Notes under the pieces: generated by a model
Told to the model about the DNA's origin: nothing
The model's input: only the letters and a program-made list of their open reading frames with translations
Databases searched by the model: none
DNA from: Alphaproteobacteria bacterium
GTDB lineage: Bacteria; Pseudomonadota; Alphaproteobacteria; Micavibrionales; Micavibrionaceae
DNA length: 64,000 bases
Direction of reading: 5' to 3'
Assembly (NCBI GenBank): GCA_021775955.1
Contig: JAJFGU010000011.1
Location: forward strand, 62,001 to 126,000
In this document: positions 53,555-63,879 of the stretch, piece by piece
Numbering within the stretch: the first letter of the stretch is position 1
Layout: each line of letters begins with the position of its first letter
Program-made: the position numbers and the translations under genes

Positions 53555-55767
53555 GTCTTCTCAACAAAACTATCCATCACACGCTTCACCCCGGATTTCT
53601 CGAAGTTGATATCAAGCTTATGCCCATCAATATTGATGATCGAGCCATAGCCGAATTTATCGTGAAACACGCGCTCACCGCGCGCGAACACCGTGCCATC
53701 ATCACTCATAACCTTACGCTCGAAAATCTGTTTCCTCGGCGTTGGTTTAAAGCCCGCAGGCTTAAACCCCGATGAATCCCAATGCGAGGAACGTCCGGCC
53801 TGAATACCGGTATCGGAGCTGATATCAACATGCGCTTCGGGTAATTCGTCGACAAAACGCGAAGGAATGGAGTTCACCCAGTTGCCGTACATGCGCCGGT
53901 TGGCGGCAAAGGAAATATAAGCACGCCTGCGCGCACGCGTAATGCCGACATAAGCCAGCCGCCGTTCTTCCTCCAGCCCTTTTAACCCCTGCTCATCCAT
54001 GGTTCTTTGCGAGGGGAATAATCCTTCCTCCCAGCCCGGTAAAAACACCGCATCAAATTCCAGCCCCTTGGCGCCGTGCAACGTCATGATCGAAACCGTA
54101 TCGCTGCCTGCGCCTTCCTGGTTTTCCAGCACCAGTGCCACATGTTCCAAAAATTCCTGCAGGCCTTCATATTCCTGCATGCCTGAAACCAGCTCTTTCA
54201 AATTCTCAACACGGCCCGGCGCTTCGGGAGTTGTATCGGACTGCCACATCGCCATATAACCGGATTCATCCAGGATAAGCGCCGCCACCTCGGCATGGTG
54301 CGTTGTGCTGATCAACGAGCGCCAGCGCATAAAATCATCCATCAGTTTCATCAACGTGGCTTTGACCTTGGGCCGCAATTCATCGGTTTGCGTCAGATCA
54401 AGGATGGCGTCATGCAGGCTGATACCCTTGCTACGTCCATGGGCATAAAGCTTTTGCACTGTCGCATTGCCAAGACCGCGCTTGGGCGTGTTCATGATCC
54501 GCTCCAGCGCCAGATCATCGGCCGGCTGCGTCGTAATGCGCAAATAGGCCAGCGCATCGCGGATCTCCATGCGCTCGTAAAAACGCGGGCCGCCAATGAC
54601 GCGGTAAGACAATCCCAGCTGAATAAAACGCTCTTCAAATTCACGGGTCTGAAAACCGGCGCGCACCAGAACCGCGATTTGTTTTAAATTCCATTGCTTG
54701 CGCTGGAGCTGTTCAATTTCCTCGCCGACCCAGCGCGCTTCGGCCTGACCATCATAAAGACCATGCACGATAAGTTTTTCACCATCGCCTTCCTCCGACC
54801 ACAATGTCTTGCCAAGACGGCCTTCATTATTGGCGATGACGGCGGCGGCGGCATTCAAGATATGATTGGTCGAGCGATAATTTTGCTCGAGACGAATGAT
54901 TTTGGCGCCGGGAAAATCTTTTTCAAACTTTAGAATATTGCCGACTTCAGCGCCACGCCAGCCATAGATCGACTGGTCGTCATCACCAACGCAGCAGATA
55001 TTGTTTGATCCTTGTGCGAGCAGTCGCAGCCATAAATACTGCGCGACATTGGTATCCTGATATTCATCGACCAGAATATATTTAAAGCGCCGGTGATAAT
55101 CAGCCAGAACGTTTGCATTATCCGGGTTTTTAAAAATCGTAATCATGTGCAGCAAAAGATCGCCAAAGTCACAGGCATTTACGGCGCGAAGGCGTTCCTG
55201 ATAATTCTTATAAAGCAGCGGCAGTTTCCCCCCCGCAACATCCCCGGCATCATCGAGTGTAATCTGATCCGGCGTTAGCCCGCGATCTTTCCAGCGGTCT
55301 ATATAATGCAGCATGACCTTGGGCACCCATTTTTTGGCGTCGATATTCTCAAGCTCCATGATTTGCTTCAAAAGGCGCAGCTGATCATCCGGGTCCAGAA
55401 TGGTGAAATTGCTCGACAGCCCGACCAGATCGGCATGGGAGCGCAGCATGCGCGCGGCCAGAGAATGAAACGTGCCGAGCCACCAGCCTTCGACCGGTTG
55501 CCCGCCCAGCAAATTCGACACACGCTGGCGCATTTCCTGCGCCGCCTTGTTGGTAAAGGTCACAGAGAGAATCTGTCCCGGATAGGCTTTGCCAGTGTGA
55601 AGAAGATGCGACAGCCGAGTCGTCAGAACTCGGGTTTTGCCCGTCCCCGCCCCAGCCAGAACCAGCACCGGGCCATCCAGCGCTTCAACGGCTTCGCGCT
55701 GCGGCTGGTTCAGAGATTCAAAATAGGGGGCCTGCGCCGGCGCGGCGGGTAAAACATTTTCCTGCAT
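53551..55767 (-). CDS. uvrD: UvrD/PcrA-type DNA helicase
   Basis: A 738-aa superfamily 1A 3'-5' helicase for repair and replication conflict. LNQPQREAV is the Q-motif, AGAGTGKTRVL motif I, ILVDEYQDTN motif II, GDDDQSIYGWRGA motif III, RLEQNYRSTNHIL motif IV, TLHGAKGLEFDAVF motif V and ERRLAYVGITRAR motif VI. A C-terminal Tudor-like region (GERVFHDKFGYGSIINIDGHKLDINFEKSG) is of the kind that binds RNA polymerase. Length fits UvrD/PcrA. Confidence 0.97.
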   Translation of the reverse strand: MQENVLPAAPAQAPYFESLNQPQREAVEALDGPVLVLAGAGTGKTRVLTTRLSHLLHTGKAYPGQILSVTFTNKAAQEMRQRVSNLLGGQPVEGWWLGTFHSLAARMLRSHADLVGLSSNFTILDPDDQLRLLKQIMELENIDAKKWVPKVMLHYIDRWKDRGLTPDQITLDDAGDVAGGKLPLLYKNYQERLRAVNACDFGDLLLHMITIFKNPDNANVLADYHRRFKYILVDEYQDTNVAQYLWLRLLAQGSNNICCVGDDDQSIYGWRGAEVGNILKFEKDFPGAKIIRLEQNYRSTNHILNAAAAVIANNEGRLGKTLWSEEGDGEKLIVHGLYDGQAEARWVGEEIEQLQRKQWNLKQIAVLVRAGFQTREFEERFIQLGLSYRVIGGPRFYERMEIRDALAYLRITTQPADDLALERIMNTPKRGLGNATVQKLYAHGRSKGISLHDAILDLTQTDELRPKVKATLMKLMDDFMRWRSLISTTHHAEVAALILDESGYMAMWQSDTTPEAPGRVENLKELVSGMQEYEGLQEFLEHVALVLENQEGAGSDTVSIMTLHGAKGLEFDAVFLPGWEEGLFPSQRTMDEQGLKGLEEERRLAYVGITRARRRAYISFAANRRMYGNWVNSIPSRFVDELPEAHVDISSDTGIQAGRSSHWDSSGFKPAGFKPTPRKQIFERKVMSDDGTVFARGERVFHDKFGYGSIINIDGHKLDINFEKSGVKRVMDSFVEKT

Positions 55768-55829
55768 CGTTTATTGATAGGCGCTTTTGCCGGAGCGGCG
55801 CAAGAAATCAGTATGAAAAAATGAAAGAT

Positions 55830-56882
55830 TTACCCGGCTTCTTTCTTCTGGCCGGGCCCGGGCGCCGCGACAATCTGATTGCGGCCGTTATGCTTGGCGG
55901 AATACAGCGCCGAATCGGCGCGGCCGATTAAATCTTCAACCGACTCGCCTTCGGTATATTGTGCCACACCACCGGATAAGGTAATACGGCCCAGCTTATC
56001 GCCTGAGCTGCGGTTAACCACTTCCTTACTGGCGACAGCCAGACGTAAGGAGTCACCGACCTTAATGCCGCCCTGTAAATTGGTGTCAGGCAGCACAATC
56101 GCAAACTCTTCTCCGCCGTAACGGGCGGCCACATCTTTACCCTTCACCCCGTCAATCAGGGTTTTTGCAACCAGTCTTAAAACCTGATCGCCAACCTGGT
56201 GGCCGTAATTGTCATTAAAGGCTTTGAAATGATCAATATCCATCAAAATCAACGTAAACTCACTGCCTTCTTCTGTAGCCTCCAACGCAATCCTACGAAT
56301 TTCAGCATCAAAGGATTTGCGGTTGGCCAAATGCGTCAACCCATCCGTCATAGCTTCCTTACGGACGTCCTCCAGATCTTTTTGCATGTGTTCCATGGCC
56401 GCGGCAGACTTGCCGAGTTCTTCTTCAAGCTTGGAGTTTTGCGCCACCATGCTTTCAGTGTTGGAAAGGACCTCTTTTAAGACCACTCCTATTTCTTCCG
56501 CGCCCATATCCGGGCTTAGCTTTTCCGTCACATCTGACAAGCTCTCGCCATATTCAGACGTCGCATTTTTTACATCATCGACAATGGTATTGATATTCTT
56601 GATGGTTTCCTGGATCTCGCTACCGGCCTGACGAACGCGGTCATTTTCTTTGCCGTCGCTTAAGAAACGCTGATGCAACTCCTGGCACCGTTCATCGGTA
56701 ATATCCTGGCTGTTGCCAACCAAAATATCGATCGCCCGCACCACTTCCGGATTAAGCGAGGCATAGTACACATACCAAAGCTCGTAATTCTCCGGCGTCG
56801 GCGCCAAGTCTTCCTTATGCATGCGCTCAATAGCGTCGCTTGCATATTCATTGGCTTTTTCTATGGTGTGTGGATATTGCAA
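55830..56882 (-). CDS. GGDEF diguanylate cyclase with altered I-site
   Basis: A 350-aa cytoplasmic protein that probably makes cyclic-di-GMP. The N-terminal 90 residues (PTPENYELWYVYYASLNPEV) match an alphaproteobacterial domain found before GGDEF. A coiled coil (about 100-175) follows, then GGDEF with DGLTHLANRKSFD, DIDHFKAFND and catalytic RYGGEEFAIVLPD. At the inhibitory-site position the usual RxxD is KGKD, so product inhibition may be weakened. No transmembrane segment. In LapA systems c-di-GMP blocks adhesin release, which makes this enzyme relevant to the adhesin, though no LapD receptor is seen. Confidence 0.94.
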   Translation of the reverse strand: MQYPHTIEKANEYASDAIERMHKEDLAPTPENYELWYVYYASLNPEVVRAIDILVGNSQDITDERCQELHQRFLSDGKENDRVRQAGSEIQETIKNINTIVDDVKNATSEYGESLSDVTEKLSPDMGAEEIGVVLKEVLSNTESMVAQNSKLEEELGKSAAAMEHMQKDLEDVRKEAMTDGLTHLANRKSFDAEIRRIALEATEEGSEFTLILMDIDHFKAFNDNYGHQVGDQVLRLVAKTLIDGVKGKDVAARYGGEEFAIVLPDTNLQGGIKVGDSLRLAVASKEVVNRSSGDKLGRITLSGGVAQYTEGESVEDLIGRADSALYSAKHNGRNQIVAAPGPGQKKEAG

Positions 56883-57034
56883 GATATTAGACCTAATTTA
56901 ATAATGTTTAAACTGTAGCAGGATCATCTTTGCATAAAAAGATATAACCCCAATTCTTTTCATTATTGGTCGAAAAGCTTAATTTTACTATAAGAAAATC
57001 GGATTTTTACCATTAAAATCCAATGAATAAGAAC

Positions 57035-57997
57035 TTATGCCATCATCGTCGGTGCTGAAATCTTGTTTTGTATATCGGGCTTGAGATTGGGTTCTTTATC
57101 AAACGCTGCCTGTGCGATTTTGTTGGCTTCATTGAGCAATCTTTGTACGTCTGGAGACAATGGCTCCGCCGTCGTCATTCCTTTGGGTTCGCCACGAAAA
57201 TACTCAAATGATGGGCCTACAGATGCTACCTTCACCAAAAATTCTGCATTGTCGCTTTCGAAAGCAGCAGCAGTTTTATCAGCCGTTATTTTATCATCAT
57301 AATGGGCCTCATAAACACCGCGATCTTTATCCATGTCGTCGATGGCATCATACGCATCCGCAACCTCACGCATGACGGGATCCTGCTTAGGGTCGCGCTG
57401 AATAAAGTCAAGAAGCTGTTTGGGCGTTTGTATTTTATCAAAATTAAAATTGGTCTTGGGCCCGTACGCCGTATAACCCGCTTGCTGCGCCTGGACTGAT
57501 TCTTCGTGCAGCTTGGCTAATGTCTGTTCAAGGACTGCGTTAATCTTGGAGTCATCCGGCCTTTTGGATTCACTCCTAATAGCATTTATAACGGCAGCGA
57601 CTGACCCCATAATCCCTGTCGGATCTGCAGCTGTGGCAACGGCCTGAGATTTGGTTGCTTCCGCTTGCGGGAATATCGCTTTAAAAACAGCCGCACCATT
57701 CTTAGGATCAACCTCCTGCATAGTCTCGGCAATGACGTTCATTGCAATCTGGTTTTGTTTCAGATATTCCGATTCGACAGCGCCGACATCCTGACGATGG
57801 CGCGCTGTATCCTGCGGAGTTTGTGTAACTTTTAGATCGGGATTGATATCATTTTGCGGTGTTACATCAGGCACATGAAAGTTGGTGTTGGGCATGATAT
57901 CGGTCAGCGCTATTTGCGGGCCCGCGCTAGCCTCTGCCGCGGATAGCGATATATTTAAATTTTTTCCATAAGATGATTTATTGCCCGGATCACTCAC
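57035..57997 (-). CDS. Hypothetical cytoplasmic protein, unknown family
   Basis: A 320-aa protein that I do not recognise. The GTG start at 57997 has AAGG seven bases upstream. The first 70 residues are low-complexity and Pro/Asn-rich (NTNFHVPDVTPQNDINPDL). The rest looks helical and charged, with no signal peptide or membrane segment. It stands alone between the GGDEF and comM genes with 150-bp gaps on each side. Confidence 0.75.
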   Translation of the reverse strand: MSDPGNKSSYGKNLNISLSAAEASAGPQIALTDIMPNTNFHVPDVTPQNDINPDLKVTQTPQDTARHRQDVGAVESEYLKQNQIAMNVIAETMQEVDPKNGAAVFKAIFPQAEATKSQAVATAADPTGIMGSVAAVINAIRSESKRPDDSKINAVLEQTLAKLHEESVQAQQAGYTAYGPKTNFNFDKIQTPKQLLDFIQRDPKQDPVMREVADAYDAIDDMDKDRGVYEAHYDDKITADKTAAAFESDNAEFLVKVASVGPSFEYFRGEPKGMTTAEPLSPDVQRLLNEANKIAQAAFDKEPNLKPDIQNKISAPTMMA

Positions 57998-58142
57998 GTC
58001 TACACCTTCTAATTACCTAAAATTATTATCTTTTTTTTGTTATTATCTATTTTAGCGTAATCAGGGTGACTATTACAAATTTCGGACGCCTATAGCGCCT
58101 CTAAAACCATATTAAGATACTGATTTTATTGAATTTTTTTAC

Positions 58143-59666
58143 TTAAGATCCCATCGAAACACGGCGATAGCTCAAAGCCTCTGCGATATGGGTTTTGGTG
58201 AGAATCCCCGCCCCGCCATCCAGATCGGCAATCGTCCGAGCCACCCGCATAACCCGGAAATAAGCCCGGGCGGAGAGTTTGGCGCGCTCCATGGTTTTGT
58301 TGAGCAACGCGCGTGCATCGTCTTCCAGCGGCGCGATGTCTTCGAGAATTTTTCCATCGGCGTACGCGTTAACGCCATAGCCGCAATCTTCATATTGCGC
58401 ATAACGATCTTCCTGGATTTGGCGGGCCGCCTGAACCCGCTGCGCCACGACAGAGGATTTTTCGCCCGGCGTATCGTTTTCGAGATCGCTGACCTTCACC
58501 GCCGGCACATCGACCTGCATATCGATGCGGTCCATCATCGGCCCGGAAATTTTAGCCTGATAATCGGCGGCGCAGCGCGGCACTTTTGTGCACTCTAAAT
58601 CCGCATCACCGAGATGACCGCAGCGGCACGGGTTCATCGCCGCGATTAACTGGAAGCGCGCCGGATATTTCACATGGTTGTTCACCCGTGCGACCAATGC
58701 GTCACCTGTCTCTAACGGTTGGCGTAATGACTCGAGTGTCGCACGCGCAAATTCCGGCAGCTCATCGAGAAACAAAACGCCGTTATGCGCCAGGGAAATT
58801 TCGCCCGGCTTCACCTTATGCCCGCCGCCGATCAGTGCAGGCAGCGAAGCGGAATGATGCGGATCACGAAACGGACGGCGCTTGAGCAAACCGCCATCGG
58901 GCAGCGTTCCGGCCAGCGAATGAATCATAGAAACTTCCAGCGCCTCGCGCGGAGACAGTGGCGGCAAAATCCCCGGCAAACAACTGGCCAGCATGGATTT
59001 GCCCGAACCCGGCGGGCCGATCATCAGCAAATTATGCCCGCCCGCCGCCGCAATTTCGAGCGCGCGCTTGGCGGTTTCTTGGCCCTTAACCTCTGCCATA
59101 TCTGGCACCATCATCGGCCCCTGATCGCCCAATGTTGCCGTGGGACGTCCCATCACCTGCGTGCCTTTAATGTGGTTGATCAGTTGCAGCAAATCACGCG
59201 GCGCAAGAATATCGAGATCACCCGCCCAGGCCGCCTCGCCGCCGCAGCTTTCCGGACAAATCAAACGATTGTCATTGGCGGTGGCATGCATCGCCGCCGG
59301 TAAAATTCCGGCCACGGCGCGTATCCCGGCATCCAGAGACAGCTCGCCCAGCACCAGATATTCCTCCAGCTCTTCTTTGGGAATGACCTCCATCGCCGCC
59401 AGCAAGCCAAGCGCAATCGGCAAATCGTAATGACTGCCTTCCTTGGCAACATCGGCCGGGGCAAGATTAACGGTGAGGCGCTTCGGCGGCAGGGACAATC
59501 CGAGAGCATGCAGCGCCGCGCGCACGCGTTCCTTGCTCTCGGCCACGGCTTTATCGGGCAGGCCGACAATGTTAAACGCCGGCAGGCCGTTGGCGATCTG
59601 CACCTGCACATCGACAGTCTGGACATCGATTCCGTGAAAAGCGACCGTGTTAACGCGCGCGACCAT
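58143..59666 (-). CDS. comM: YifB/ComM-family Mg-chelatase-like AAA+ ATPase
   Basis: A 507-aa protein. An N-terminal Lon-protease-like fold (HGIDVQTVDVQVQIANGLPAF), then AAA+ with Walker A IGPPGSGKSML, GVLFLDELPEF and NPCRCGHLGDADLECTKVPRC, a Cys cluster probably binding zinc, then the MgCI-type C-terminus. ComM acts as a branch-migration helicase in natural transformation in other bacteria; here only conservation can be claimed. No competence genes are near. Confidence 0.94.
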   Translation of the reverse strand: MVARVNTVAFHGIDVQTVDVQVQIANGLPAFNIVGLPDKAVAESKERVRAALHALGLSLPPKRLTVNLAPADVAKEGSHYDLPIALGLLAAMEVIPKEELEEYLVLGELSLDAGIRAVAGILPAAMHATANDNRLICPESCGGEAAWAGDLDILAPRDLLQLINHIKGTQVMGRPTATLGDQGPMMVPDMAEVKGQETAKRALEIAAAGGHNLLMIGPPGSGKSMLASCLPGILPPLSPREALEVSMIHSLAGTLPDGGLLKRRPFRDPHHSASLPALIGGGHKVKPGEISLAHNGVLFLDELPEFARATLESLRQPLETGDALVARVNNHVKYPARFQLIAAMNPCRCGHLGDADLECTKVPRCAADYQAKISGPMMDRIDMQVDVPAVKVSDLENDTPGEKSSVVAQRVQAARQIQEDRYAQYEDCGYGVNAYADGKILEDIAPLEDDARALLNKTMERAKLSARAYFRVMRVARTIADLDGGAGILTKTHIAEALSYRRVSMGS

Positions 59667-59826
59667 AGCTCTGAATCCTCCACAACTTTCAAAAACCCCA
59701 GAAATACAGGGATTTCCCCGTTTTTATCGCACAGCATTGTCAAAAAAGAAAGCGCGTTAAGAGTTTGTTCATCTTTACCCTTTAAGAGAGAGGATACTGT
59801 GTAAATTTTAAATAGAGGATTGTGAC

Positions 59827-60417
59827 ATGCTTAATGACAAAGAAAATGCTCTTTTAAGGAGCAAATTACAGGTACCAATGGTGGTACGTGACATACTGGA
59901 TGAGCCATCGGCCATCGAAGACGACACCCATTACGGCCTTCATGAGATTATCAGCGATCTGCAGCCCGATTCTGCTCTGCTTTGCATTGCGCTGGCGGCA
60001 AAACAGATCGCCGCGCTTTCGGTTTATCAGAGCTCTACATTAAAGGTTCTCAACATGGAATGTGATCGTATCATCAGTGATTATGGTCCGCTCTGGTTGC
60101 GCCATGCGGAAAACAGCAATATCGACGAGGCAGATGTTCTCGATACGCTGGCCAATATCTGCGAAGACCTCGAAGGTATTGCGGAACTGCTTGAGATTAA
60201 TACTGATTTCCTGCGCGACCATGATGAAAAATCCGCCGTGCTTTGCAATATATTGCACATTCAGGCCAGCGCCCATGCCCTGATCGCCGAGGAATTTATT
60301 GGCGTACTGGATTCGGAAGAGGAAGAAGTAGAAACGCAAATTGTTGAAACGTCCGTAGAGTTTCATGACAATGTTGTTCCGTTTCCGGGCACTGTTTTGA
60401 TTACAGTTTCAGATTAA
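59827..60417 (+). CDS. Hypothetical helical acidic protein
   Basis: A 196-aa protein with Shine-Dalgarno GAGG eight bases before ATG. It is acidic and predicted mostly helical, with repeated [22 protein letters not shown] and [21 protein letters not shown]. There is no signal peptide or membrane helix. It ends within the last 17 bases of the convergent thioredoxin-domain gene. I cannot place it in a family. Confidence 0.75.
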   Translation: MLNDKENALLRSKLQVPMVVRDILDEPSAIEDDTHYGLHEIISDLQPDSALLCIALAAKQIAALSVYQSSTLKVLNMECDRIISDYGPLWLRHAENSNIDEADVLDTLANICEDLEGIAELLEINTDFLRDHDEKSAVLCNILHIQASAHALIAEEFIGVLDSEEEEVETQIVETSVEFHDNVVPFPGTVLITVSD

Positions 60418-62623
60418 CACTGGATGGAGCGAGGCAGGTATCTTCGCTGCAGGCCTGAAAACGGGTTTTGATTTTTATGGTTGTGAGATCGGCCCCGTCA
60501 TCTATCACATTTTCATCCGCCACATTCAAAACAATCTCGACTTTTCCTTTATAGACGGAAAGATCGCCCAGCGGCGTTTGCATTTTTTCAGGGTCAGGAT
60601 ATACCGGGCTCATTCCCGGCGCTGAGACTTCGGTGGGAATCAAAAAATCCATTGAGGCCGGATTGGCATTGATGTGCCAGCCTTCCTCTACATCCAAAAT
60701 AACTTTCGCACGACCATCTTCGATAACGACCGAAGATTTTACCCGGTCTTCGGATCGCATGCCGGGCGTGGTTTTTTGTTTGCGCAAAACCTCCAGCCGC
60801 ATTGCCGCATGGATTAAATGCGCAAAAGCCTGCGGGTTTTTGGCGACATCGCCCTGATAGGCTTTGGTAATTTTCGCCGCCTTGTCCAGCCATTCCGGAT
60901 CACGCATCGCTTCAAACAAATCGAGATAGGCATGCGCCAGAACAGATGTTCCCGATGGAATAGCGGCATCATGAGCGTTGACAATTTTAACATCCAACCC
61001 GTTGTCACCATCGCTCAGGGCATATTTTCCGCTTTCCTGCATAAACAGTTTTTCAGACCGCGCCGCCATGTCTTTTAAAATCGCCAGCCAAAACTCATCA
61101 TTGGTTTCCTTGTACAAACTTGCCAGCCCACCCATCATGAACGCGTAATCTTCAAAGAATGCTTTCTGATAGGCTTTGCCGCCGGCGTAAATGCGATAGA
61201 GGTTGCCGTCATCATCGCGCATTTCCGCCAGCACAAAACGCACCGCTTTTTCCGCTTGTTCAATCCGCCCGGCGCGCGCCAGTGCATCCACCATCAGACC
61301 GTTCCACCCCGAAATAATTTTGGTATCAATCCGCGGAAGTTTGCGCGCATCCCTTTTGCTTTTCAGTTTCCCAAAAATTGATTTGGTTTCCTGACGCAAA
61401 ACCTCTTCATCTTTGTTTAGCTCCTGCGCCATCACGGCGAAAGATTTCGGCTGGTAAATCACGCCACCATCGACATGTTTATGCCCGGGGATTTCCGGCA
61501 CGTCCGCCCGTTCATACCAATCAAAGACAAACCGGAATTCTTCGGCATTGAGCGCTTCGCGCAGATCAACTTCGCTCCAGACGTAATAAGCGCCCTCCAT
61601 TGCATCGGTTTCGGCGTCGATGGCCGATAAAAATGCGCCCTGATCATTGGTGAGAAGCTCGGCCGTAAAATCAAATATCCCGTCCGCGACATCTTTGTAA
61701 ACAGACTCCCCGGTGCGCTCAGCCAGTACCGTAAAGCTGCGCGCGAGCAGCGCCTGGTTATAAAGCATCTTTTCAAAATGCGGGACGCGCCACTTTTTAT
61801 CGACACAATAGCGGTGAAAGCCGCCGCCGACATGATCATGCAAACCACCCAGCATCATCTTATCCAAACTCATGCGCGCCATCGACAGCGCCTCATCATT
61901 TCCACGCAGCGCCGCATAATCGAGCAAAAACAACAACCCGCTCTCATCAGGGAATCTTGGACCCGACCCAAACCCGCCTTCCTCGCTATCATAATGCTGC
62001 TCAAGCCAACTAAAATGCCCGTCAATAATCTCGCCGGAGATATCTTCCTCACCCGCTACCCCGGCAGAAAGCAAACCCTGAATGGCGTTCATAACTTCCT
62101 TGGCCTGAGCTCTTATCGGCTTTTCATTCACCGTCCAGCCACCCGAAGCCTTGACGAGCATGTCCTTCCAGGCCTCATGCGGCATATAGGTCACGGCAAA
62201 AAACGGCTCCAGATCGGGGGTCAGCAGCACATTATTCGGCCAGCCACCACGCCCGGTCATCATTTGCGTGGCCAACATATAAACCTCATCAAGGTCCGGG
62301 CGCTCTTCGCGGTCAACCTTGATATTGATGAAATGCGCATTCATAATTTTGGCAACATCATCATGCTCGAACACTTCGCGCTCCATGACATGGCACCAGT
62401 AACAGGTGGAATAACCGACGCTTAAAATGATTGGCTTGTTTTCTTCTTTGGCACGCTTTAACGCTTCCTCGCCCCAGGGATACCAGTCGACGGGGTTGTA
62501 GACATGTTGCTGCAAATACGGGCTGGCGGAATCGGCCAGATGGTTTTTGGTTTCTTGCGCGTGAACAGGCTGTGTGCTCATGGTCATTAAGATAGCCCAA
62601 ATGGCGAAAAGAAAAACCTGCAT
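60401..62623 (-). CDS. DUF255 thioredoxin-domain protein fused to DsbD-like C-terminus
   Basis: A 740-aa exported protein. I start at ATG 62623, which yields a signal peptide ([22 protein letters not shown]). [29 protein letters not shown] and [18 protein letters not shown] (CYWC thioredoxin-like site) mark the DUF255/YyaL/SPATA20 family, followed by its (alpha/alpha)6 barrel. The last 130 residues ([19 protein letters not shown]...[17 protein letters not shown]) resemble the DsbD N-terminal domain with a Cys pair. The combination suggests a periplasmic thiol function. DUF255 members are often cytoplasmic and shorter. Confidence 0.9.
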   Translation of the reverse strand: MQVFLFAIWAILMTMSTQPVHAQETKNHLADSASPYLQQHVYNPVDWYPWGEEALKRAKEENKPIILSVGYSTCYWCHVMEREVFEHDDVAKIMNAHFINIKVDREERPDLDEVYMLATQMMTGRGGWPNNVLLTPDLEPFFAVTYMPHEAWKDMLVKASGGWTVNEKPIRAQAKEVMNAIQGLLSAGVAGEEDISGEIIDGHFSWLEQHYDSEEGGFGSGPRFPDESGLLFLLDYAALRGNDEALSMARMSLDKMMLGGLHDHVGGGFHRYCVDKKWRVPHFEKMLYNQALLARSFTVLAERTGESVYKDVADGIFDFTAELLTNDQGAFLSAIDAETDAMEGAYYVWSEVDLREALNAEEFRFVFDWYERADVPEIPGHKHVDGGVIYQPKSFAVMAQELNKDEEVLRQETKSIFGKLKSKRDARKLPRIDTKIISGWNGLMVDALARAGRIEQAEKAVRFVLAEMRDDDGNLYRIYAGGKAYQKAFFEDYAFMMGGLASLYKETNDEFWLAILKDMAARSEKLFMQESGKYALSDGDNGLDVKIVNAHDAAIPSGTSVLAHAYLDLFEAMRDPEWLDKAAKITKAYQGDVAKNPQAFAHLIHAAMRLEVLRKQKTTPGMRSEDRVKSSVVIEDGRAKVILDVEEGWHINANPASMDFLIPTEVSAPGMSPVYPDPEKMQTPLGDLSVYKGKVEIVLNVADENVIDDGADLTTIKIKTRFQACSEDTCLAPSSVNLKL

Positions 62624-62660
62624 GAATTCACTTTCGGTTGTTTTGCTTTTTTTAAACGCT

Positions 62661-63035
62661 TCACGCAGCTTCGCTGCTTCGAAGCATGGGCCCCAGCGCC
62701 TTACCGCCCAAAATATGGACATGGAAATGCGGCACTTCCTGCCCACCATTCACACCCGCATTGGCAATAGTGCGAAACCCGGAGTCTTTTAAGTCCTTTT
62801 CCCGGGCAATCAAAGCAATCGCCTTGTGAAACGCCGCGACCTCTTCAACCGGGGCATTGGCGCCGAAATCAGCGATATCGGTATAGCTACCTTTGGGAAT
62901 CACCAGCACATGCACCGGCGCCTGCGGCGATATGTCATTAAAGGCCAACACATGATCGTCTTCATAGACCTTGTCACAGGGGATCTCCCCACGCAGGATT
63001 TTCGCGAAAATATTGTCATTGTCATAGCTGCTCAT
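62661..63035 (-). CDS. HIT-family nucleotide-binding protein (HinT-like)
   Basis: A 124-aa purine nucleoside phosphoramidase-type protein. I start at ATG 63035 with GGAG upstream ([19 protein letters not shown]). [22 protein letters not shown] and the histidine triad [11 protein letters not shown] are diagnostic. An apparent longer frame to 63140 has no start signal. It is located 37 bp upstream of the DUF255 gene on the same strand. Confidence 0.94.
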   Translation of the reverse strand: MSSYDNDNIFAKILRGEIPCDKVYEDDHVLAFNDISPQAPVHVLVIPKGSYTDIADFGANAPVEEVAAFHKAIALIAREKDLKDSGFRTIANAGVNGGQEVPHFHVHILGGKALGPMLRSSEAA

Positions 63036-63115
63036 GGCTCTCCCCCTTGACTTAACGTGGCAATGAAGCCAGATTACACACGAATATAGATGCTTCGTAA
63101 AGGGATTCCCGGCTG

Positions 63116-63472
63116 ATGCTATTGACCATGTTAAAGGCAAAAATACACCGCGCCACCGTAACCGGATCGGATATGGATTACGAGGGTTCGATTACGATTG
63201 ACCGCGACCTTATGGATCGTTCGGAAATGTTGCCTTATGAGCAGGTGGACGTTCTGAACATCAGCAATGGCGCGCGCTTTACAACCTATGTCATAGAAGG
63301 CAAGCGCGGCAAAGGCGATATCGGCATTCATGGCGCCGCGGCGCGGCTGGTCCAGAAGGGCGACAGAGTTATTATCTGCGCCTATGGTCAGGTCGAAAAG
63401 GAAAAGGCCCGCAACTATAAACCCACCGTCCTTTTGATGAACGAAGACAACACCGTTAAATCAGAATACTAG
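63116..63472 (+). CDS. panD: Aspartate 1-decarboxylase
   Basis: Makes beta-alanine for pantothenate/CoA. The 118-aa pro-enzyme has [12 protein letters not shown], the self-cleavage site Gly24-Ser25 in YEGSITID, which forms the pyruvoyl group, RFTTYVIEG and [18 protein letters not shown]. Start at 63116 gives the usual N-terminus. It stands alone, divergent from the HIT gene. Confidence 0.96.
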   Translation: MLLTMLKAKIHRATVTGSDMDYEGSITIDRDLMDRSEMLPYEQVDVLNISNGARFTTYVIEGKRGKGDIGIHGAAARLVQKGDRVIICAYGQVEKEKARNYKPTVLLMNEDNTVKSEY

Positions 63473-63540
63473 GCATTAATTCCTTTACAGAAAAACATAA
63501 ATAGGCTATGATAATTCTAGTCACAGCCGCTTTGCGTTCT

Positions 63541-63704
63541 TATAGTCATTCCAATTCAGAATCCGGCATTTAAACCTTCGTCATTCCCCGAATTTTGCTT
63601 CTCAAAATTCTAGGGGAATCCATGGATGGCCTTAGAATTTTTATTTAAAAATTCAGGCCATGACATCATTGATGTGTATCAGATTCTGAATTGGAATGAC
63701 TATA
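63541..63704. mobile_element. MITE-like element with 23-bp perfect terminal inverted repeats
   Basis: The 23 bp at 63541-63563 and 63682-63704 are perfect inverted repeats. Inside are two more hairpins: ATTCCCC/GGGGAAT with GAATTTT/AAAATTC, and TGGCCT/AGGCCA with GAATTTTT/AAAAATTC. At 164 bp it encodes nothing. Both ends read TA, compatible with a TA target duplication (IS630/Tc1-mariner type), which is inference. It fills the gap between panD and the last gene. The flanks 63473-63540 and 63705-63879 hold nothing else I can name. Confidence 0.85.
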
Positions 63705-63879
63705 AATTGCACCGGAATTTACAATTTATTTGCCATAGCTCATGATTCGTTCCCGCGTAAGTCATTGAAAAAACTGAACTATGAAGTTATGTAATAAAGT
63801 TATAAATACAAAAATTCCGTGATTCAAACTAAAGGACTACGTTTTTCTTTTTTAATTCAGCAAGTTACAGCGAAAAAGC

